Shown one piece after another: positions 13,681-23,189 of a stretch of 37,091 bases of DNA; the stretch's first letter is position 1, and every line of letters starts with the position of its first letter. A model generated the notes under the pieces. That model worked only from the letters and a program-made list of their open reading frames with translations. It did not search any database and was not told the origin of the DNA. The position numbers were made by a program, and so were the translations under genes. Location of the stretch: assembly GCA_945831805.1 (NCBI GenBank), contig CAMADY010000018.1, positions 1-37,091 of the forward strand, given 5' to 3'. Source of the DNA: an uncultured Prevotellaceae bacterium (lineage in GTDB: Bacteria > Bacteroidota > Bacteroidia > Bacteroidales > Bacteroidaceae).

Positions 13681-14043
13681 ATGATAGAAAGAATACAGAA
13701 ACTCGTTGATTGTGCCGTTAAGGGCATACAGGAAAAGAAAGGTAAGGCAATCAGTGTCGTTGACATGGAGGGCATGGAAGGTGTCATCTGCCAGGCATTT
13801 GTTGTTTGTGAAGGAAACTCACCATCCCAGGTGTCTGCCATTGCGGACTCCGTAGAGGAGATGATGCGTAAGGAACTGAAGGAGAAACCAATCAAGATCG
13901 CCGGTCAGGAGAACAGCATCTGGGTGGCGATGGACTATGTGGATATCATCGTTCATATCTTCCTTCCAGAGGCTCGCGACTTCTATGACCTGGAGTCGCT
14001 GTGGCAGGATGCTCCAATCGTTGACATTCCTGACCTTGACTAA
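13681..14043 (+). CDS. rsfS: Ribosomal silencing factor RsfS
   Basis: RsfS (DUF143/Iojap family) binds uL14 on the 50S subunit and blocks joining of the subunits when nutrients are scarce. From the ATG at 13681 the protein is 120 aa and opens MIERIQKLVDCAVKGIQEKK, as in the family. Conserved features include KAISVVDM, a GNSPSQVSAIADSVEE helix, and WVAMDYVDIIVHIF followed by the FYDLESLWQDAP terminal signature. A GTG 14 codons upstream would extend the frame, but it lies almost at the promoter and adds residues unlike the family. rsfS followed by ftsH and cdsA is a common Bacteroidetes order. Confidence 0.92.
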   Translation: MIERIQKLVDCAVKGIQEKKGKAISVVDMEGMEGVICQAFVVCEGNSPSQVSAIADSVEEMMRKELKEKPIKIAGQENSIWVAMDYVDIIVHIFLPEARDFYDLESLWQDAPIVDIPDLD

Positions 14044-14047
14044 TTCT

Positions 14048-14088
14048 CAGTTAACAATTATCCATCTTCAACTTTCAATTTTTCGATT
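14048..14088. repeat. 7-bp-period array between rsfS and ftsH
   Basis: Units CAGTTAA, CAATTAT, CCATCTT, CAACTTT, CAATTTT follow one another in strict 7-bp register from 4 bases after the rsfS stop to just before the ftsH start. This is the only array with just a pyrimidine/C-bearing arm on the coding strand. Confidence 0.6.
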
Positions 14089-14091
14089 AAA

Positions 14092-16086
14092 TTGGAACAG
14101 AGCAGTAATCCAACATTGGGTGGCACTCGTCCACCAAAGATGCCCCGATTCAATATGAGTTGGGTATATCTCATCATCCTGGTGACTCTCGGCGTAATGT
14201 TCTTCACGGATGGTGGCAGAACCATTGGCGACAGTCAGATGAAGAGGGCATCGTACAGCAACTTCAAAGTTTACGTTGACAGGGGCTATGCGCAGCGTGT
14301 CATCGTCAATAAGTCGGAGTCAAAGCTCCGTATGTATGTATATTCCGCAAACGTAAGGGATGTCTTCCATCAGTCTAAGAAACAGACGGGTATGGATCCT
14401 TACGTAGAGGTTACCTATGGCAGCGTTGACCAGCTGGAGCAGTTCCTCAATGCCGAGAAGGCTGCGGGCAAGTTCAAGGGCGAACTGACTTACGAGACAG
14501 AGACTCGCAACGGACTTGTTGACTTGCTCTTCAGCATCGCACCTGTTGCATTCTTCGTGTTCCTGTGGTTCTTCGTGATGAACCGCATGGGTGGCGGAGG
14601 CGGTTCCGGCATGGGAGGCGTGTTCTCCGTAGGTCGCTCAAAGGCAAAGGTTTACGACAAGGGCAACGACCTCGGCATCACCTTCAAGGATGTTGCCGGA
14701 CAGGTAGGCGCAAAGCAGGAAGTCCAGGAGATCGTGGAGTTCCTGAAGAATCCGAAGAAATATACCGACCTCGGTGGTAAGATACCTAAGGGCGCATTGC
14801 TCGTTGGCCCTCCGGGAACGGGTAAGACGCTGCTTGCAAAGGCTGTAGCAGGTGAGGCGGAGGTTCCGTTCTTCTCTATGTCGGGCTCCGATTTCGTGGA
14901 GATGTTTGTGGGTGTCGGCGCATCGCGCGTTCGCGATACCTTCAATAAAGCAAAGGAGAAGGCACCGTCGATACTCTTCATCGATGAGATTGACGCCATC
15001 GGTCGTGCACGTAGTCACAACCCAGGCTATGGCGGTAATGATGAGCGCGAGAATACGCTCAACGCACTGCTGACAGAGATGGATGGCTTCGGAACAAACT
15101 CCGGCGTTATCATTCTTGCTGCAACAAACCGTGTCGATATGCTCGACAAGGCATTGCTGCGTGCCGGACGTTTTGACCGTCAGATACATGTTGACCTGCC
15201 GGATCTTCCTGAGCGTAAGGCAATCTTCGAGGTGCATCTGCGCCCTATCAAGATAGACCAATCGCTTGATATAGACCTTCTTGCACGACAGACACCGGGA
15301 TTCTCCGGTGCTGATATCGCCAACGTATGTAACGAGGCGGCACTTATTGCTGCACGCCATGACCGTCAGGTGGTAGGCAAGCAGGACTTCCTTGATGCCG
15401 TTGACCGTATCATTGCAGGTCTTGAGAAGAAGACGAAGGTGATGACGCGTGATGAGAAGCGTGCTATAGCACTCCATGAGGCTGGTCATGCCACCATCTC
15501 GTGGTTCTGCCAGCATGCCAACCCACTCGTTAAGGTGTCCATCGTACCGCGTGGCCGTGCCCTCGGTGCGGCATGGTATCTGCCGGAAGAGCGTCAGCTG
15601 ACGACGAAGGAGCAGCTGCTCGACGAGATGTGTTCACTCCTTGGTGGCCGAGCTGCCGAGGAACTCTGCACGGGTCATATCTCGACAGGTGCAATGAACG
15701 ACCTTGAGCGCAGCACGAAGATGGCGCAGTCGATGATAGCTATCTATGGTATGAGCGAGAAACTGCCGAACATCTGCTATTACGAGAATACCGACTACAA
15801 CTTCACGAAGCCATATTCAGAGACCACCGCACGCCTTATTGACGAGGAGGTTCTGAAGATGATCAACGAGCAGTATGCCCGTGCGAAGCAGATTCTCGAT
15901 GAGCACAAGGAGGGACACAATGCCCTCGCACTCTTGCTGATACAGCGTGAGGTAATCTTTGCTGAGGATGTAGAGAAGATTTTCGGTCCACGTCCATGGG
16001 CAAGCCGTGCGCAGGAGATAATAGAAAAGAACGAAGAAATGCCGGCGGAGACTGCTGTCGATACACCTTCTGACGAACCTAAATAA
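14092..16086 (+). CDS. ftsH: ATP-dependent zinc metalloprotease FtsH
   Basis: FtsH is the membrane-anchored AAA+ protease that degrades misfolded membrane proteins and regulatory proteins. It is 664 aa from a TTG start; an ATG at 14140 would remove 16 residues, but the longer N-terminus preceding PRFN fits Bacteroidetes homologues. Membrane helices are at about 24-39 and 143-166 around a periplasmic segment. A Gly-rich linker ([10 protein letters not shown]) leads to the AAA domain: Walker A GPPGTGKT (239-246), Walker [10 protein letters not shown] and second region of homology RAGRFDRQ. The protease domain has HEAGH (462-466), and Asp537 (NDLERST) is the likely third zinc ligand. It starts 48 bases after rsfS, and cdsA follows by 9 bases. 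Confidence 0.95.
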   Translation: MEQSSNPTLGGTRPPKMPRFNMSWVYLIILVTLGVMFFTDGGRTIGDSQMKRASYSNFKVYVDRGYAQRVIVNKSESKLRMYVYSANVRDVFHQSKKQTGMDPYVEVTYGSVDQLEQFLNAEKAAGKFKGELTYETETRNGLVDLLFSIAPVAFFVFLWFFVMNRMGGGGGSGMGGVFSVGRSKAKVYDKGNDLGITFKDVAGQVGAKQEVQEIVEFLKNPKKYTDLGGKIPKGALLVGPPGTGKTLLAKAVAGEAEVPFFSMSGSDFVEMFVGVGASRVRDTFNKAKEKAPSILFIDEIDAIGRARSHNPGYGGNDERENTLNALLTEMDGFGTNSGVIILAATNRVDMLDKALLRAGRFDRQIHVDLPDLPERKAIFEVHLRPIKIDQSLDIDLLARQTPGFSGADIANVCNEAALIAARHDRQVVGKQDFLDAVDRIIAGLEKKTKVMTRDEKRAIALHEAGHATISWFCQHANPLVKVSIVPRGRALGAAWYLPEERQLTTKEQLLDEMCSLLGGRAAEELCTGHISTGAMNDLERSTKMAQSMIAIYGMSEKLPNICYYENTDYNFTKPYSETTARLIDEEVLKMINEQYARAKQILDEHKEGHNALALLLIQREVIFAEDVEKIFGPRPWASRAQEIIEKNEEMPAETAVDTPSDEPK

Positions 16087-16095
16087 CAAATTCTT

Positions 16096-16968
16096 ATGAA
16101 GAACTTTTTAACCCGCGCCGTCACAGGAGTACTTTTCGTATTTATCATACTGACGTGCTTCCTCCGTCCGCAGGCGATGGTGATGATTTTTGCACTTGTT
16201 ACGGGGCTGACAATCTGGGAGTTCACCGGACTTGTCAATCAGCGTGAAGATGTTACAGTAAACCGTTTCATCTGCACCGTGGCAGGAGTTTACCTCTTCT
16301 TTGCCATTGCAGGCTTCTGTACAGAACTGACAGGTTCCGCAGTGTTCATTCCGTACCTCCTGACGCTTGTCTATCTCTTCGTCAGCGGACTATACGCAAG
16401 GAATGAGAACCCTATCAACGACTGGGCTTACAGCATGCTGTCGCAGATGTATATCGCACTGCCGTTCAGCTGTTTGTCGGTGCTTGCCTTCCGTGCGGCA
16501 CCGGGTGAGCTGCCTGCTTATAATATGCTGTTGCCTGTAAGCATCTTCGTGTTCCTCTGGATGAACGATACCGGCGCCTACTGCACCGGCTCACTGATAG
16601 GCAGGCACAAGCTCTTCCCGCGTATCTCCCCTGCAAAGTCATGGGAGGGAAGCGTAGGCGGTGGCATCATCGTTGTGTTCTTTGCACTCCTCATGTCATG
16701 GATTGACGAATCGCATGCCTTAGAGTCGCTTGGCGTTCCGGCAGCAGAGACGGGTCTCTCGCAGTTGGAGTGGATAGGTCTTGGTGTCGTCGTTGCAGTC
16801 TTCGGCACATGGGGAGACCTCGTTGAGAGCCTCATGAAGCGCACCCTTGGCGTAAAGGACAGCGGCAACATTCTTCCTGGTCATGGCGGAATGCTCGACC
16901 GCTTCGACTCTTCGCTGATGGCTATACCGGCAGCTGTAGTCTATATCTACACCTTGACTGTTGTATAG
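16096..16968 (+). CDS. cdsA: Phosphatidate cytidylyltransferase
   Basis: CdsA makes CDP-diacylglycerol from CTP and phosphatidic acid, the branch point of phospholipid synthesis. The protein is 290 aa with about seven or eight hydrophobic segments. The family signature is near the C-terminus, residues ~246-270: SLMKRTLGVKDSGNILPGHG, followed by GMLDRFDS. The conserved DTGAYCTGSLIGR and SPAKSWEGSVGG motifs also appear. It is closely spaced behind ftsH and probably in the same transcript. A 7-bp-period array begins on the base after its stop codon. Confidence 0.93.
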   Translation: MKNFLTRAVTGVLFVFIILTCFLRPQAMVMIFALVTGLTIWEFTGLVNQREDVTVNRFICTVAGVYLFFAIAGFCTELTGSAVFIPYLLTLVYLFVSGLYARNENPINDWAYSMLSQMYIALPFSCLSVLAFRAAPGELPAYNMLLPVSIFVFLWMNDTGAYCTGSLIGRHKLFPRISPAKSWEGSVGGGIIVVFFALLMSWIDESHALESLGVPAAETGLSQLEWIGLGVVVAVFGTWGDLVESLMKRTLGVKDSGNILPGHGGMLDRFDSSLMAIPAAVVYIYTLTVV

Positions 16969-17003
16969 AAGTGAAGAGTGAAGAACTAAGAGTGAAGAAT
17001 TTA
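16969..17003. repeat. 7-bp-period array abutting the cdsA stop
   Basis: Five consecutive 7-mers (AAGTGAA, GAGTGAA, GAACTAA, GAGTGAA, GAATTTA) start at the first base after the cdsA stop codon. The strand is purine-rich in the direction of cdsA. Confidence 0.7.
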
Positions 17004-17042
17004 AGTTACCTTGATTCACATATTTATAAATTGTTTATACTT

Positions 17043-19091
17043 ATGCATCGCTATCTGCTGTCTTTCGTACTGTTTGCTGTTGCTTCAATAGCAAACGCGC
17101 AGTATCCTATCAGTCCTGTTCCTTTTACTTCGGTGAAGGTCAATGACTCGTTCTGGTCACCACGTCTTAAGGCAAGTCGTGACGTAACGATCCCACTGGC
17201 ATTCAGCAAGTGTGAGGAGACTGGTCGCTATACCAACTTCTCAAATGCTGCAAAGCATCTGGCGGATTCTAAGCAGGAGTTTCCTGACAAGTCATGGACG
17301 TTCAGCTTCGACGATACCGACCCTTACAAGACTATCGAGGGTGCTTCTTATCTCCTTCAGACATACCCTGATGCGATGTATAAAGGCCGCCGACTCGATA
17401 AGTATGTTGACAGCGTAATAGCTGTGATTGCCTCTGGTCAGGAGCCTGACGGCTATCTCTATACCGCACGTACCAAGTCACCATCGAAGCCTCATGAGTG
17501 GGCTGGCGCAAAGCGTTGGGAGAAGGTAGAGGTGCTCAGCCATGAGTTCTATAACCTCGGACACCTCCTTGAGGCGGCATGTGCACACTATCAGGCAACG
17601 GGCAAGCGCTCCTTCCTCGATATTGCCATAAAGTATGCTGACTGCGTATGCAAGGCTATCGGTCCTAATAAGGATCAGCTGCAGCTTGTGCCGGGACATC
17701 AGATTGCGGAGATGGGACTCTGCAAGCTTTATCTCGTGACGGGCAACAAGAAATATCTCGAACAGGCTAAGTTCTTCCTTGACTATCGTGGCAAGACAGT
17801 ACGCAAGGATGCTTATTCTCAGGCACATAAGCCGGTAGTTGATCAGGATGAGGCTGTCGGTCATGCTGTTCGTGCAGAGTATATGTATAGCGGTATGGCA
17901 GATGTTGCGGCACTTACAGGCGACACCTCTTATATTAAGGCTATCGACCGTATCTGGGAGAATATCGTACAGAAGAAATACTATATCACAGGTGGTGTCG
18001 GCGCACGCCATGAGGGAGAGTCCTTCGGCGCAAACTACGAGCTGCCTAATGCCTCTGCATATTGTGAGACCTGCGCACAGATAGGTAATGTATATACCAA
18101 CTACCGTCTCTTCCTGCTTCACGGAAAGTCAGAATACTACGATGTCCTTGAGCGTACATTATATAATGCGCTTATTTCTGGCATCTCTATACAGGGCAAC
18201 GGATTCTTCTATCCAAACCCTCTCTCATGCACCGCAGAGCAGAAGTATGCCCGTCAGGCATGGTTCGGTTGCGCATGCTGCCCTTCAAACATCTGCCGTT
18301 TCATCCCTTCACTGCCGGGCTATATCTATGCAGTGAAGAATCAGAACCTCTATGTAAACCTCTTCATGGGCAACACCGCCACGATGAAGGTCAACGGCAA
18401 AGCTGTCACGCTGAAGCAGGAGACCGTCTATCCTAACGATGGCGATGTAAAGCTGTCTATCGTCAAGGGCGGTGGCAAGTTCTCCATGATGGTGCGCATA
18501 CCAGGATGGGTGAAGGGTGACGTAGTGCCAAGCGACCTCTATAAGTTCGTTGACGGAAAGAAGCTCGGCTACACCCTGAAGGTCAATGGCAAGGCTGTTG
18601 ACGTTGAGACTCTCACCGATGGCTATGCCGTTATCAACCGCCAGTGGAAGAAGGGTGATGTCGTTGACATACATTTCGATATGGAACCTCGTGTAGTCAA
18701 GGCAAACGATAAGGTCGTTGCTGATAGAGGACGCCTCGCAGTGGAGCGCGGACCATTGGTATATTGTGCTGAATGGCCTGACAATGAGGCTGACGTAAGC
18801 ACCTATCTCCTTAATGCAAAGCCACAGCTGAAGATGGCGGAGAAGCCAATAACCATCGTATCTGGTCATGACGTAAAGGCTATAACGACTGAGGCACAGG
18901 CACTCTCTATCGGTGCTGACGGTAAGCTGAAGACCACCGACCGCACACTCACGCTCATCCCTTACTACGCATGGGATCATCGTGGACAGAACGGTGGCAT
19001 GAATGTATGGCTCCCTGCTTCTGTATCAGCAGCCTCTGCCACCCATGTCTCTGTTACAAAGCAGGCTGACAATGGTTTCTTTGGAAAGTAG
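17043..19091 (+). CDS. GH127 family beta-L-arabinofuranosidase, secreted
   Basis: This is a 682-aa glycoside hydrolase of family GH127 (formerly DUF1680). Members use a zinc-bound cysteine nucleophile to release L-arabinofuranose from plant glycans or glycoproteins. A signal peptide (MHRYLLSFVLFAVASIANA, cut before QYPIS) sends it to the periplasm or outside. The zinc site is intact: Glu342 and Cys344 in YCETCAQIG, Cys412 and Cys413 in CACCPSN. The last residue of that pair corresponds to the nucleophile region of the characterised bifidobacterial enzyme HypBA1. An N-terminal alpha/alpha barrel precedes C-terminal beta domains. Upstream in-frame ATG 16971 lies inside the repeat array and would hide the signal peptide, so 17043 is preferred. 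No SusC/SusD genes adjoin it, unlike most polysaccharide-utilisation enzymes. Confidence 0.9.
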   Translation: MHRYLLSFVLFAVASIANAQYPISPVPFTSVKVNDSFWSPRLKASRDVTIPLAFSKCEETGRYTNFSNAAKHLADSKQEFPDKSWTFSFDDTDPYKTIEGASYLLQTYPDAMYKGRRLDKYVDSVIAVIASGQEPDGYLYTARTKSPSKPHEWAGAKRWEKVEVLSHEFYNLGHLLEAACAHYQATGKRSFLDIAIKYADCVCKAIGPNKDQLQLVPGHQIAEMGLCKLYLVTGNKKYLEQAKFFLDYRGKTVRKDAYSQAHKPVVDQDEAVGHAVRAEYMYSGMADVAALTGDTSYIKAIDRIWENIVQKKYYITGGVGARHEGESFGANYELPNASAYCETCAQIGNVYTNYRLFLLHGKSEYYDVLERTLYNALISGISIQGNGFFYPNPLSCTAEQKYARQAWFGCACCPSNICRFIPSLPGYIYAVKNQNLYVNLFMGNTATMKVNGKAVTLKQETVYPNDGDVKLSIVKGGGKFSMMVRIPGWVKGDVVPSDLYKFVDGKKLGYTLKVNGKAVDVETLTDGYAVINRQWKKGDVVDIHFDMEPRVVKANDKVVADRGRLAVERGPLVYCAEWPDNEADVSTYLLNAKPQLKMAEKPITIVSGHDVKAITTEAQALSIGADGKLKTTDRTLTLIPYYAWDHRGQNGGMNVWLPASVSAASATHVSVTKQADNGFFGK

Positions 19092-19226
19092 TTTGTTCAG
19101 TTGTTTAGTGGTTTAGTTCTTTGGTTGTTTAGTTGCTACTATTACTTAATCACTAATAAACTTAATCTCCAAACAACCAAATCACCATACAACCAAACCA
19201 CTAAACAACAAAATCACTAAACCACT
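19092..19226. repeat. 8-bp-period array pair, inverted arms
   Basis: The left arm holds octamers such as GTTTAGTG, GTTTAGTT, CTTTGGTT, GTTTAGTT at 19095-19134. The right arm holds seven gap-free octamers from 19171 to 19226, such as AAACAACC, AAATCACC, AAACCACT. The right arm resembles the reverse complement of the left. It fills the whole spacer from the GH127 stop to 3 bases before the lolD ATG. Confidence 0.8.
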
Positions 19227-19229
19227 AAG

Positions 19230-19907
19230 ATGATAAAGCTCTCAAACATAACGAAGTCGTTTGGAAACCTTCAGGTGCTCAAAGGCATCGACCTTGAGAT
19301 TGCCAAGGGCGAGGTTGTCAGCATCGTAGGACCAAGCGGTGCCGGCAAGACAACACTCCTGCAGATTATGGGTACGCTTGATAAGGCGGACACTGGTTCT
19401 GTTGTCATCAACGGAACGGATATCTCACAGCTCTCTGCCAACAAACTCGCAGACTTCCGCAACCAGAACATCGGTTTCGTGTTCCAGTTCCATCAGCTGC
19501 TGCCTGAGTTCACGGCAGAAGAGAACATCCTCATTCCTGCCATGATAGGCGGTGTGAAGAAGAGTGAGGCGAAGAAGCGTTGTGCGGAACTGCTGGAGTT
19601 CCTTGGACTGACAGATCGTGCGAAGCATAAGCCAGCAGAGCTGTCTGGTGGTGAGAAGCAGCGCATCGCCGTAGCACGAGCACTTATAAACAACCCCTCC
19701 GTCATCTTTGCTGATGAGCCGTCAGGCTCTCTCGATTCGAAGAACAAGCAGGAACTGCATCAGCTCTTCTTCGATCTTAGGGAGAAATACGGTCAGACCT
19801 TCGTCATCGTAACGCATGATGAGGAACTGGCAAAGACCACAGACCGCACGATTCACATCGTTGACGGACTGATACAAGTTTCGGAGACTCAACTTGTAAG
19901 CGAATAG
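19230..19907 (+). CDS. lolD: LolD-like ABC transporter ATP-binding protein
   Basis: This is a 225-aa ATPase of the LolD/MacB group. Walker A is GPSGAGKTT (34-42), signature LSGGEKQR (138-145) and Walker B VIFADEP (158-164), with a switch histidine in [10 protein letters not shown]. The QF-H pattern in the Q-loop ([17 protein letters not shown]) and the SGSLDSKN sequence after Walker B are typical of LolD, which powers release of lipoproteins to LolA. No permease gene (LolC/E) is adjacent, so the partner must be encoded elsewhere. The symbol is by family resemblance; a different exporter of the same group remains possible. Confidence 0.8.
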   Translation: MIKLSNITKSFGNLQVLKGIDLEIAKGEVVSIVGPSGAGKTTLLQIMGTLDKADTGSVVINGTDISQLSANKLADFRNQNIGFVFQFHQLLPEFTAEENILIPAMIGGVKKSEAKKRCAELLEFLGLTDRAKHKPAELSGGEKQRIAVARALINNPSVIFADEPSGSLDSKNKQELHQLFFDLREKYGQTFVIVTHDEELAKTTDRTIHIVDGLIQVSETQLVSE

Positions 19908-19982
19908 TTAATAGTGAAAAGTATAAGTTCCGCTTCTTCATATATGGACTTTTCACTTTTACCTTTTCACTTTTTACTTATC
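19899..19982. repeat. 7-bp-period array pair around the lolD-cvfB spacer
   Basis: Units AGCGAAT, AGTTAAT, AGTGAAA, AGTATAA start inside the last lolD codons. The opposite-polarity units ACTTTTC, ACTTTTA, CCTTTTC, ACTTTTT, ACTTATC run gap-free at 19948-19982, stopping 5 bases before the next ATG. The arms are partly complementary. Confidence 0.7.
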
Positions 19983-19987
19983 ATTTT

Positions 19988-20824
19988 ATGAATCTACAAT
20001 TAGGAAAAAAGAATATACTGAAGGCAGCCTGGAAGGTTGACTTCGGAATGTACCTCGAAGGTGGTGGCTATGACGGCAAGATACTCCTGCCGGAACGCTA
20101 TGTGCCGGAAGACCTTCAGGTAGGCGATGAGATAGAAGTGTTCCTTTATCTCGACAATGAAGAAAGACTTATAGCCACCACGCTGGAACCAAAAGCAATG
20201 GTCGGTGACTTCGCATATCTTGAAGTAGCGTGGGTTAATGAGTTCGGAGCATTCCTCGACTGGGGACTGATGAAGGACCTCTTCTGTCCGTTCCGTGAGC
20301 AGAAACTGCGCATGCAGCAGGGACGCTCATACATCGTTCACGTACACATCGACGAGGAGAGCTATCGTATCATGGCATCAGCCAAGGTCGAGCGTTATCT
20401 TACTCCGCTGCCACGAGAATACAAGGTCGGTCAGGAGGTTGACCTGCTCGTATGGCAGAAGACGGACATCGGCTTCAAGGTTATCATAGACAATGCCCAT
20501 GCCGGAGTGATCTACGACTCTCAGGTGTTCCGCAACATCCATAGCGGAGACCGCATCAAGGGCTATATCTCTAACATGCGTCCTGACGGAAAGGTCGATT
20601 GTGCATTGCAGCGCAGCGGACATAAGCATACCGAGGACTTCGCAGCACGTCTCCTGCGATATCTTGAGACACAGGGCGGTCGTTGCCGTCTCGGTGACAA
20701 GAGTGATGCAGAGGAGATAAAGGAACAGTTCGGTGTCAGCAAGCGCACTTACAAACAGGCTGTCGGCGACCTCTACAAACGTCGCCTCATTGCTATCACC
20801 GACAACGGCATAGAACTTCTGTAG
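19988..20824 (+). CDS. CvfB-like S1 RNA-binding protein
   Basis: This 278-aa protein matches the CvfB/YitL family: three S1-like OB-fold segments followed by a winged-helix domain. The first S1 segment starts near residue 15 (DFGMYLEGG...KILLPERYVP), the second near 80 (NEFGAFLDWGLMKDLFCPF), and the third near 150 (DIGFKVIIDNAHAGVIYDSQ). The last ~60 residues form the winged helix (KEQFGVSKRTYKQAVGDLYK). CvfB proteins bind RNA and influence virulence gene expression in Staphylococcus; the role in Bacteroidetes is not known. It is probably the last gene of the rsfS run, followed by a hairpin terminator. Confidence 0.85.
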   Translation: MNLQLGKKNILKAAWKVDFGMYLEGGGYDGKILLPERYVPEDLQVGDEIEVFLYLDNEERLIATTLEPKAMVGDFAYLEVAWVNEFGAFLDWGLMKDLFCPFREQKLRMQQGRSYIVHVHIDEESYRIMASAKVERYLTPLPREYKVGQEVDLLVWQKTDIGFKVIIDNAHAGVIYDSQVFRNIHSGDRIKGYISNMRPDGKVDCALQRSGHKHTEDFAARLLRYLETQGGRCRLGDKSDAEEIKEQFGVSKRTYKQAVGDLYKRRLIAITDNGIELL

Positions 20825-20846
20825 TTGGAAAAGGTGAAAGGCTTTT

Positions 20847-20880
20847 GCGGGCTAAAATGTATGTTTTCAGCCGGTTTTTA
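20847..20880 (+). terminator. Terminator after the CvfB-like gene
   Basis: GGCTAAAA (20850-20857) pairs with TTTTCAGCC (20864-20872) with one bulge and a 6-base loop, followed by GGTTTTTA. It lies in the 63-bp gap between convergent genes. Confidence 0.65.
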
Positions 20881-20887
20881 GAAAACT

Positions 20888-23053
20888 TTAACAATTAGAG
20901 GCAGGCTCTGAGTGTCTTCTGCTGATGTTCCATCTGCGTGACATCTTCGTCCACCAGTTCATGATGGCGAGGTATGCAGAGAGCTGTTCGGTGTGCTGCA
21001 TGGATGCGAAGGTCATGGTGTCTGGTGCCGGTCCGTACTGGTCCGGGAAGATTATCATGACATTGGTGCCGTGGTAGTGCTCCGTAAGCTCGTCAGGGAG
21101 TCGTTCGAGGGCTGCTTTGTAGGATACGGTGCCCTGGCGTGCAGTGATGACGACGAGCATCTCGTCGTCCTTCGTACGCTCCGCTAACTCTATGAGATTG
21201 TGCCACTTAGCCATTGATGCGAACTCGGCACGCACGGAGCGGTGGCGCGTGTTGATATACTGGTCGATGAGGTTCAGCGACTCCACGCGTCCGTTGAAGA
21301 CGATGCGGCATCCGATGCCCTTCGCCAGTCGGCACAGACGCTCCAGCCAGCGATAGAATCCCGGCTCAAATTCGGCGCGTGAAGGCACCGCCACCTGTAT
21401 GGCACGGAGTGTGCTGAGTGGCTGCGTGCATCGGGCTATGATAATCTGTCGTGAGAGACCGTTGAAGACGCTCTGCGCAAACTCTCCCCAGAAGACGCGT
21501 GAGGAGTTGTCGTGGATATGGAGCCCGAGGATTATCTCCGAGCAGTCGTACTCCTTGAAGGCGTGCTTGATGCCGTTGCCGATGTTCGTGGCGAGGCGCA
21601 CCTGTGTCTGCACACGCACATCCGCCGCCCCGGCATGTCGTGAGACTCGCTCAAGGAGCTGGCGTCCCCTCTCCTGGTTGCTGTCGGCATCCTCATCGTC
21701 ATAGACAACATTGAGTGCTATGAGGCCTCGGTTGAGCTCCTGGTTGCGCATCATTATGGCGAGAGACATGAGCGTATTGCAGGTCTCGGGGTACTTTACG
21801 GGGATGAGTATCTTCTCATCGTCGCCAACCTCCTCCTTGCTCGCGTTCTTCTTGTCTGTCAGGATGATACGCTTTGCAGCGTTGTCCGTCACGATGGTTG
21901 ATATGATGCACGTGAAGAGGATCATGATGACGACACCGTTAAGCATGTCATCGCCAAGGAGATAGTGGTCGGGAGAGAGTTGCAGTTGCATGCCGATCAT
22001 CACGATGGCGATGCCTCCAGCGGCGTGTGCTGAGGTGAGTCCGAACATGAGGTGTCCCTCCTGCCACGGCATGCGTAGTGCGATGCATGAGGCATACGCC
22101 GCGAGAGCCTTGCCGAGGGTTCCCACGATGACGATGATGAGTACGGTTGTGATGATGCCTCCGCCCTCAACGAGGAGGTGTGCGTTGATGAGCATGCCCA
22201 CGCCGATGAGGAAATAAGGTATGAAGAGTGCGTTGCCGATGAACTCCAGACGGTTCATGAGTGGCGATACGGACGGTATGAAACGGTTGAGTATGAGTCC
22301 GCTGAAGAATGCTCCGAAGATGCCTTCGAGGCCTATCATCTCACAGAGCGCCGCACTCATGAACATCATGGCGAGAACGAAGATGAACTGCATGACGGCA
22401 TCGCTGTAACGACGTAGGAACCAGCGTGTAAGGTGAGGTATGAGGAACAGGAGCAATGCGCAGTATGCTGCGAACTTCAGTACGAAGAATGCCCAGAACT
22501 CAATGCCGCTGCCGCCTCCGAACGAGCCTACGACCGCCGCCACGACGACGAGTGCCATGAGGAGTGAGAGCATGGAGGCTCCTACGGAGAGCGTCGAGAC
22601 GTTGTGCTTCTGAAGTCCGTAGCGCGCTACGATAGGGTAGGCGATAAGTGTGTTTGAGGACATGATGCAGCTGAGGAGCACCGACGCCATGGGGCTATAG
22701 CCGAGGAGCCACACTCCGGCGGCATACATCAGTGCGAATGGAATGAGGAAGGTGAGGATGCCGAAGAATCCGATGTTGCGCAGGTTCTTGCGGAAGCCCT
22801 CCATGTCCATCTCAAGTCCGGCGAGGAACATGATGTAGAGTAGTCCCACGCGTCCGAAGAGCTCGAAGCTGGAGTCCCGCTCAAGGATGTTGAAACCGTA
22901 CTTTCCTATGGCGACGCCGGCAAGCACCATTCCGATGATATGCGGGATGCGTAGCTTGCTCATCACGATAGGCGCAAAGAGTATAATAATAAGTACGGTG
23001 AAAAACACCATCGTAGGGTTCGTAATAGGCAAATATTCGGTCAAAAACTGCAT
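20888..23053 (-). CDS. CPA2-type cation:proton antiporter with USP-like tail
   Basis: This is a 721-aa membrane protein. Residues 1 to about 395 are a Na+/H+ exchanger domain with about 12 hydrophobic segments. It includes GLLYIMFLAGLEMDMEGFRK, the CPA2 signature with the acidic pair in helix 4-5, and GIFGAFFSGLILNRFI. From about residue 410 onward is a soluble region with two universal-stress-like halves (KILIPVKYPETCNTLMSLAI, then AIQVAVPSRAEFEPGFYRWL). Related proteins exchange Na+ or K+ for protons and control internal pH; ion specificity cannot be read from sequence. It is transcribed alone, opposite to asd, from a weak promoter-like box at 23084-23091. Confidence 0.88.
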   Translation of the reverse strand: MQFLTEYLPITNPTMVFFTVLIIILFAPIVMSKLRIPHIIGMVLAGVAIGKYGFNILERDSSFELFGRVGLLYIMFLAGLEMDMEGFRKNLRNIGFFGILTFLIPFALMYAAGVWLLGYSPMASVLLSCIMSSNTLIAYPIVARYGLQKHNVSTLSVGASMLSLLMALVVVAAVVGSFGGGSGIEFWAFFVLKFAAYCALLLFLIPHLTRWFLRRYSDAVMQFIFVLAMMFMSAALCEMIGLEGIFGAFFSGLILNRFIPSVSPLMNRLEFIGNALFIPYFLIGVGMLINAHLLVEGGGIITTVLIIVIVGTLGKALAAYASCIALRMPWQEGHLMFGLTSAHAAGGIAIVMIGMQLQLSPDHYLLGDDMLNGVVIMILFTCIISTIVTDNAAKRIILTDKKNASKEEVGDDEKILIPVKYPETCNTLMSLAIMMRNQELNRGLIALNVVYDDEDADSNQERGRQLLERVSRHAGAADVRVQTQVRLATNIGNGIKHAFKEYDCSEIILGLHIHDNSSRVFWGEFAQSVFNGLSRQIIIARCTQPLSTLRAIQVAVPSRAEFEPGFYRWLERLCRLAKGIGCRIVFNGRVESLNLIDQYINTRHRSVRAEFASMAKWHNLIELAERTKDDEMLVVITARQGTVSYKAALERLPDELTEHYHGTNVMIIFPDQYGPAPDTMTFASMQHTEQLSAYLAIMNWWTKMSRRWNISRRHSEPASNC

Positions 23054-23083
23054 TTTTTTTACTTATATCAATAAAACTGACTG

Positions 23084-23091
23084 CAAAATTG
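23084..23091 (-). promoter_or_regulatory. Weak -7 box of the antiporter gene
   Basis: The minus strand reads CAATTTTG, one base from the TAnnTTTG consensus, with no clear TTTG at -33. The predicted leader is about 25 nt. Confidence 0.35.
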
Positions 23092-23133
23092 CAAAAAATA
23101 TTTGAAATATGCGAAGATTAGAGTAAAAATTTG

Positions 23134-23141
23134 TAATTTTG
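23134..23141 (+). promoter_or_regulatory. -7 promoter box of asd
   Basis: TAATTTTG matches TAnnTTTG. No TTTG is present 19-20 bp upstream. The leader to the asd ATG would be about 43 nt. Confidence 0.55.
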
Positions 23142-23189
23142 CAGTGAAAAAATTACAGAAACGTTTCATAATAATAAAAAAAGAAGAAA

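Noticed and set aside
14638..15516. A 292-codon open frame antisense to ftsH
   Set aside because: It covers the AAA domain of ftsH on the other strand and has no recognisable motif or promoter.
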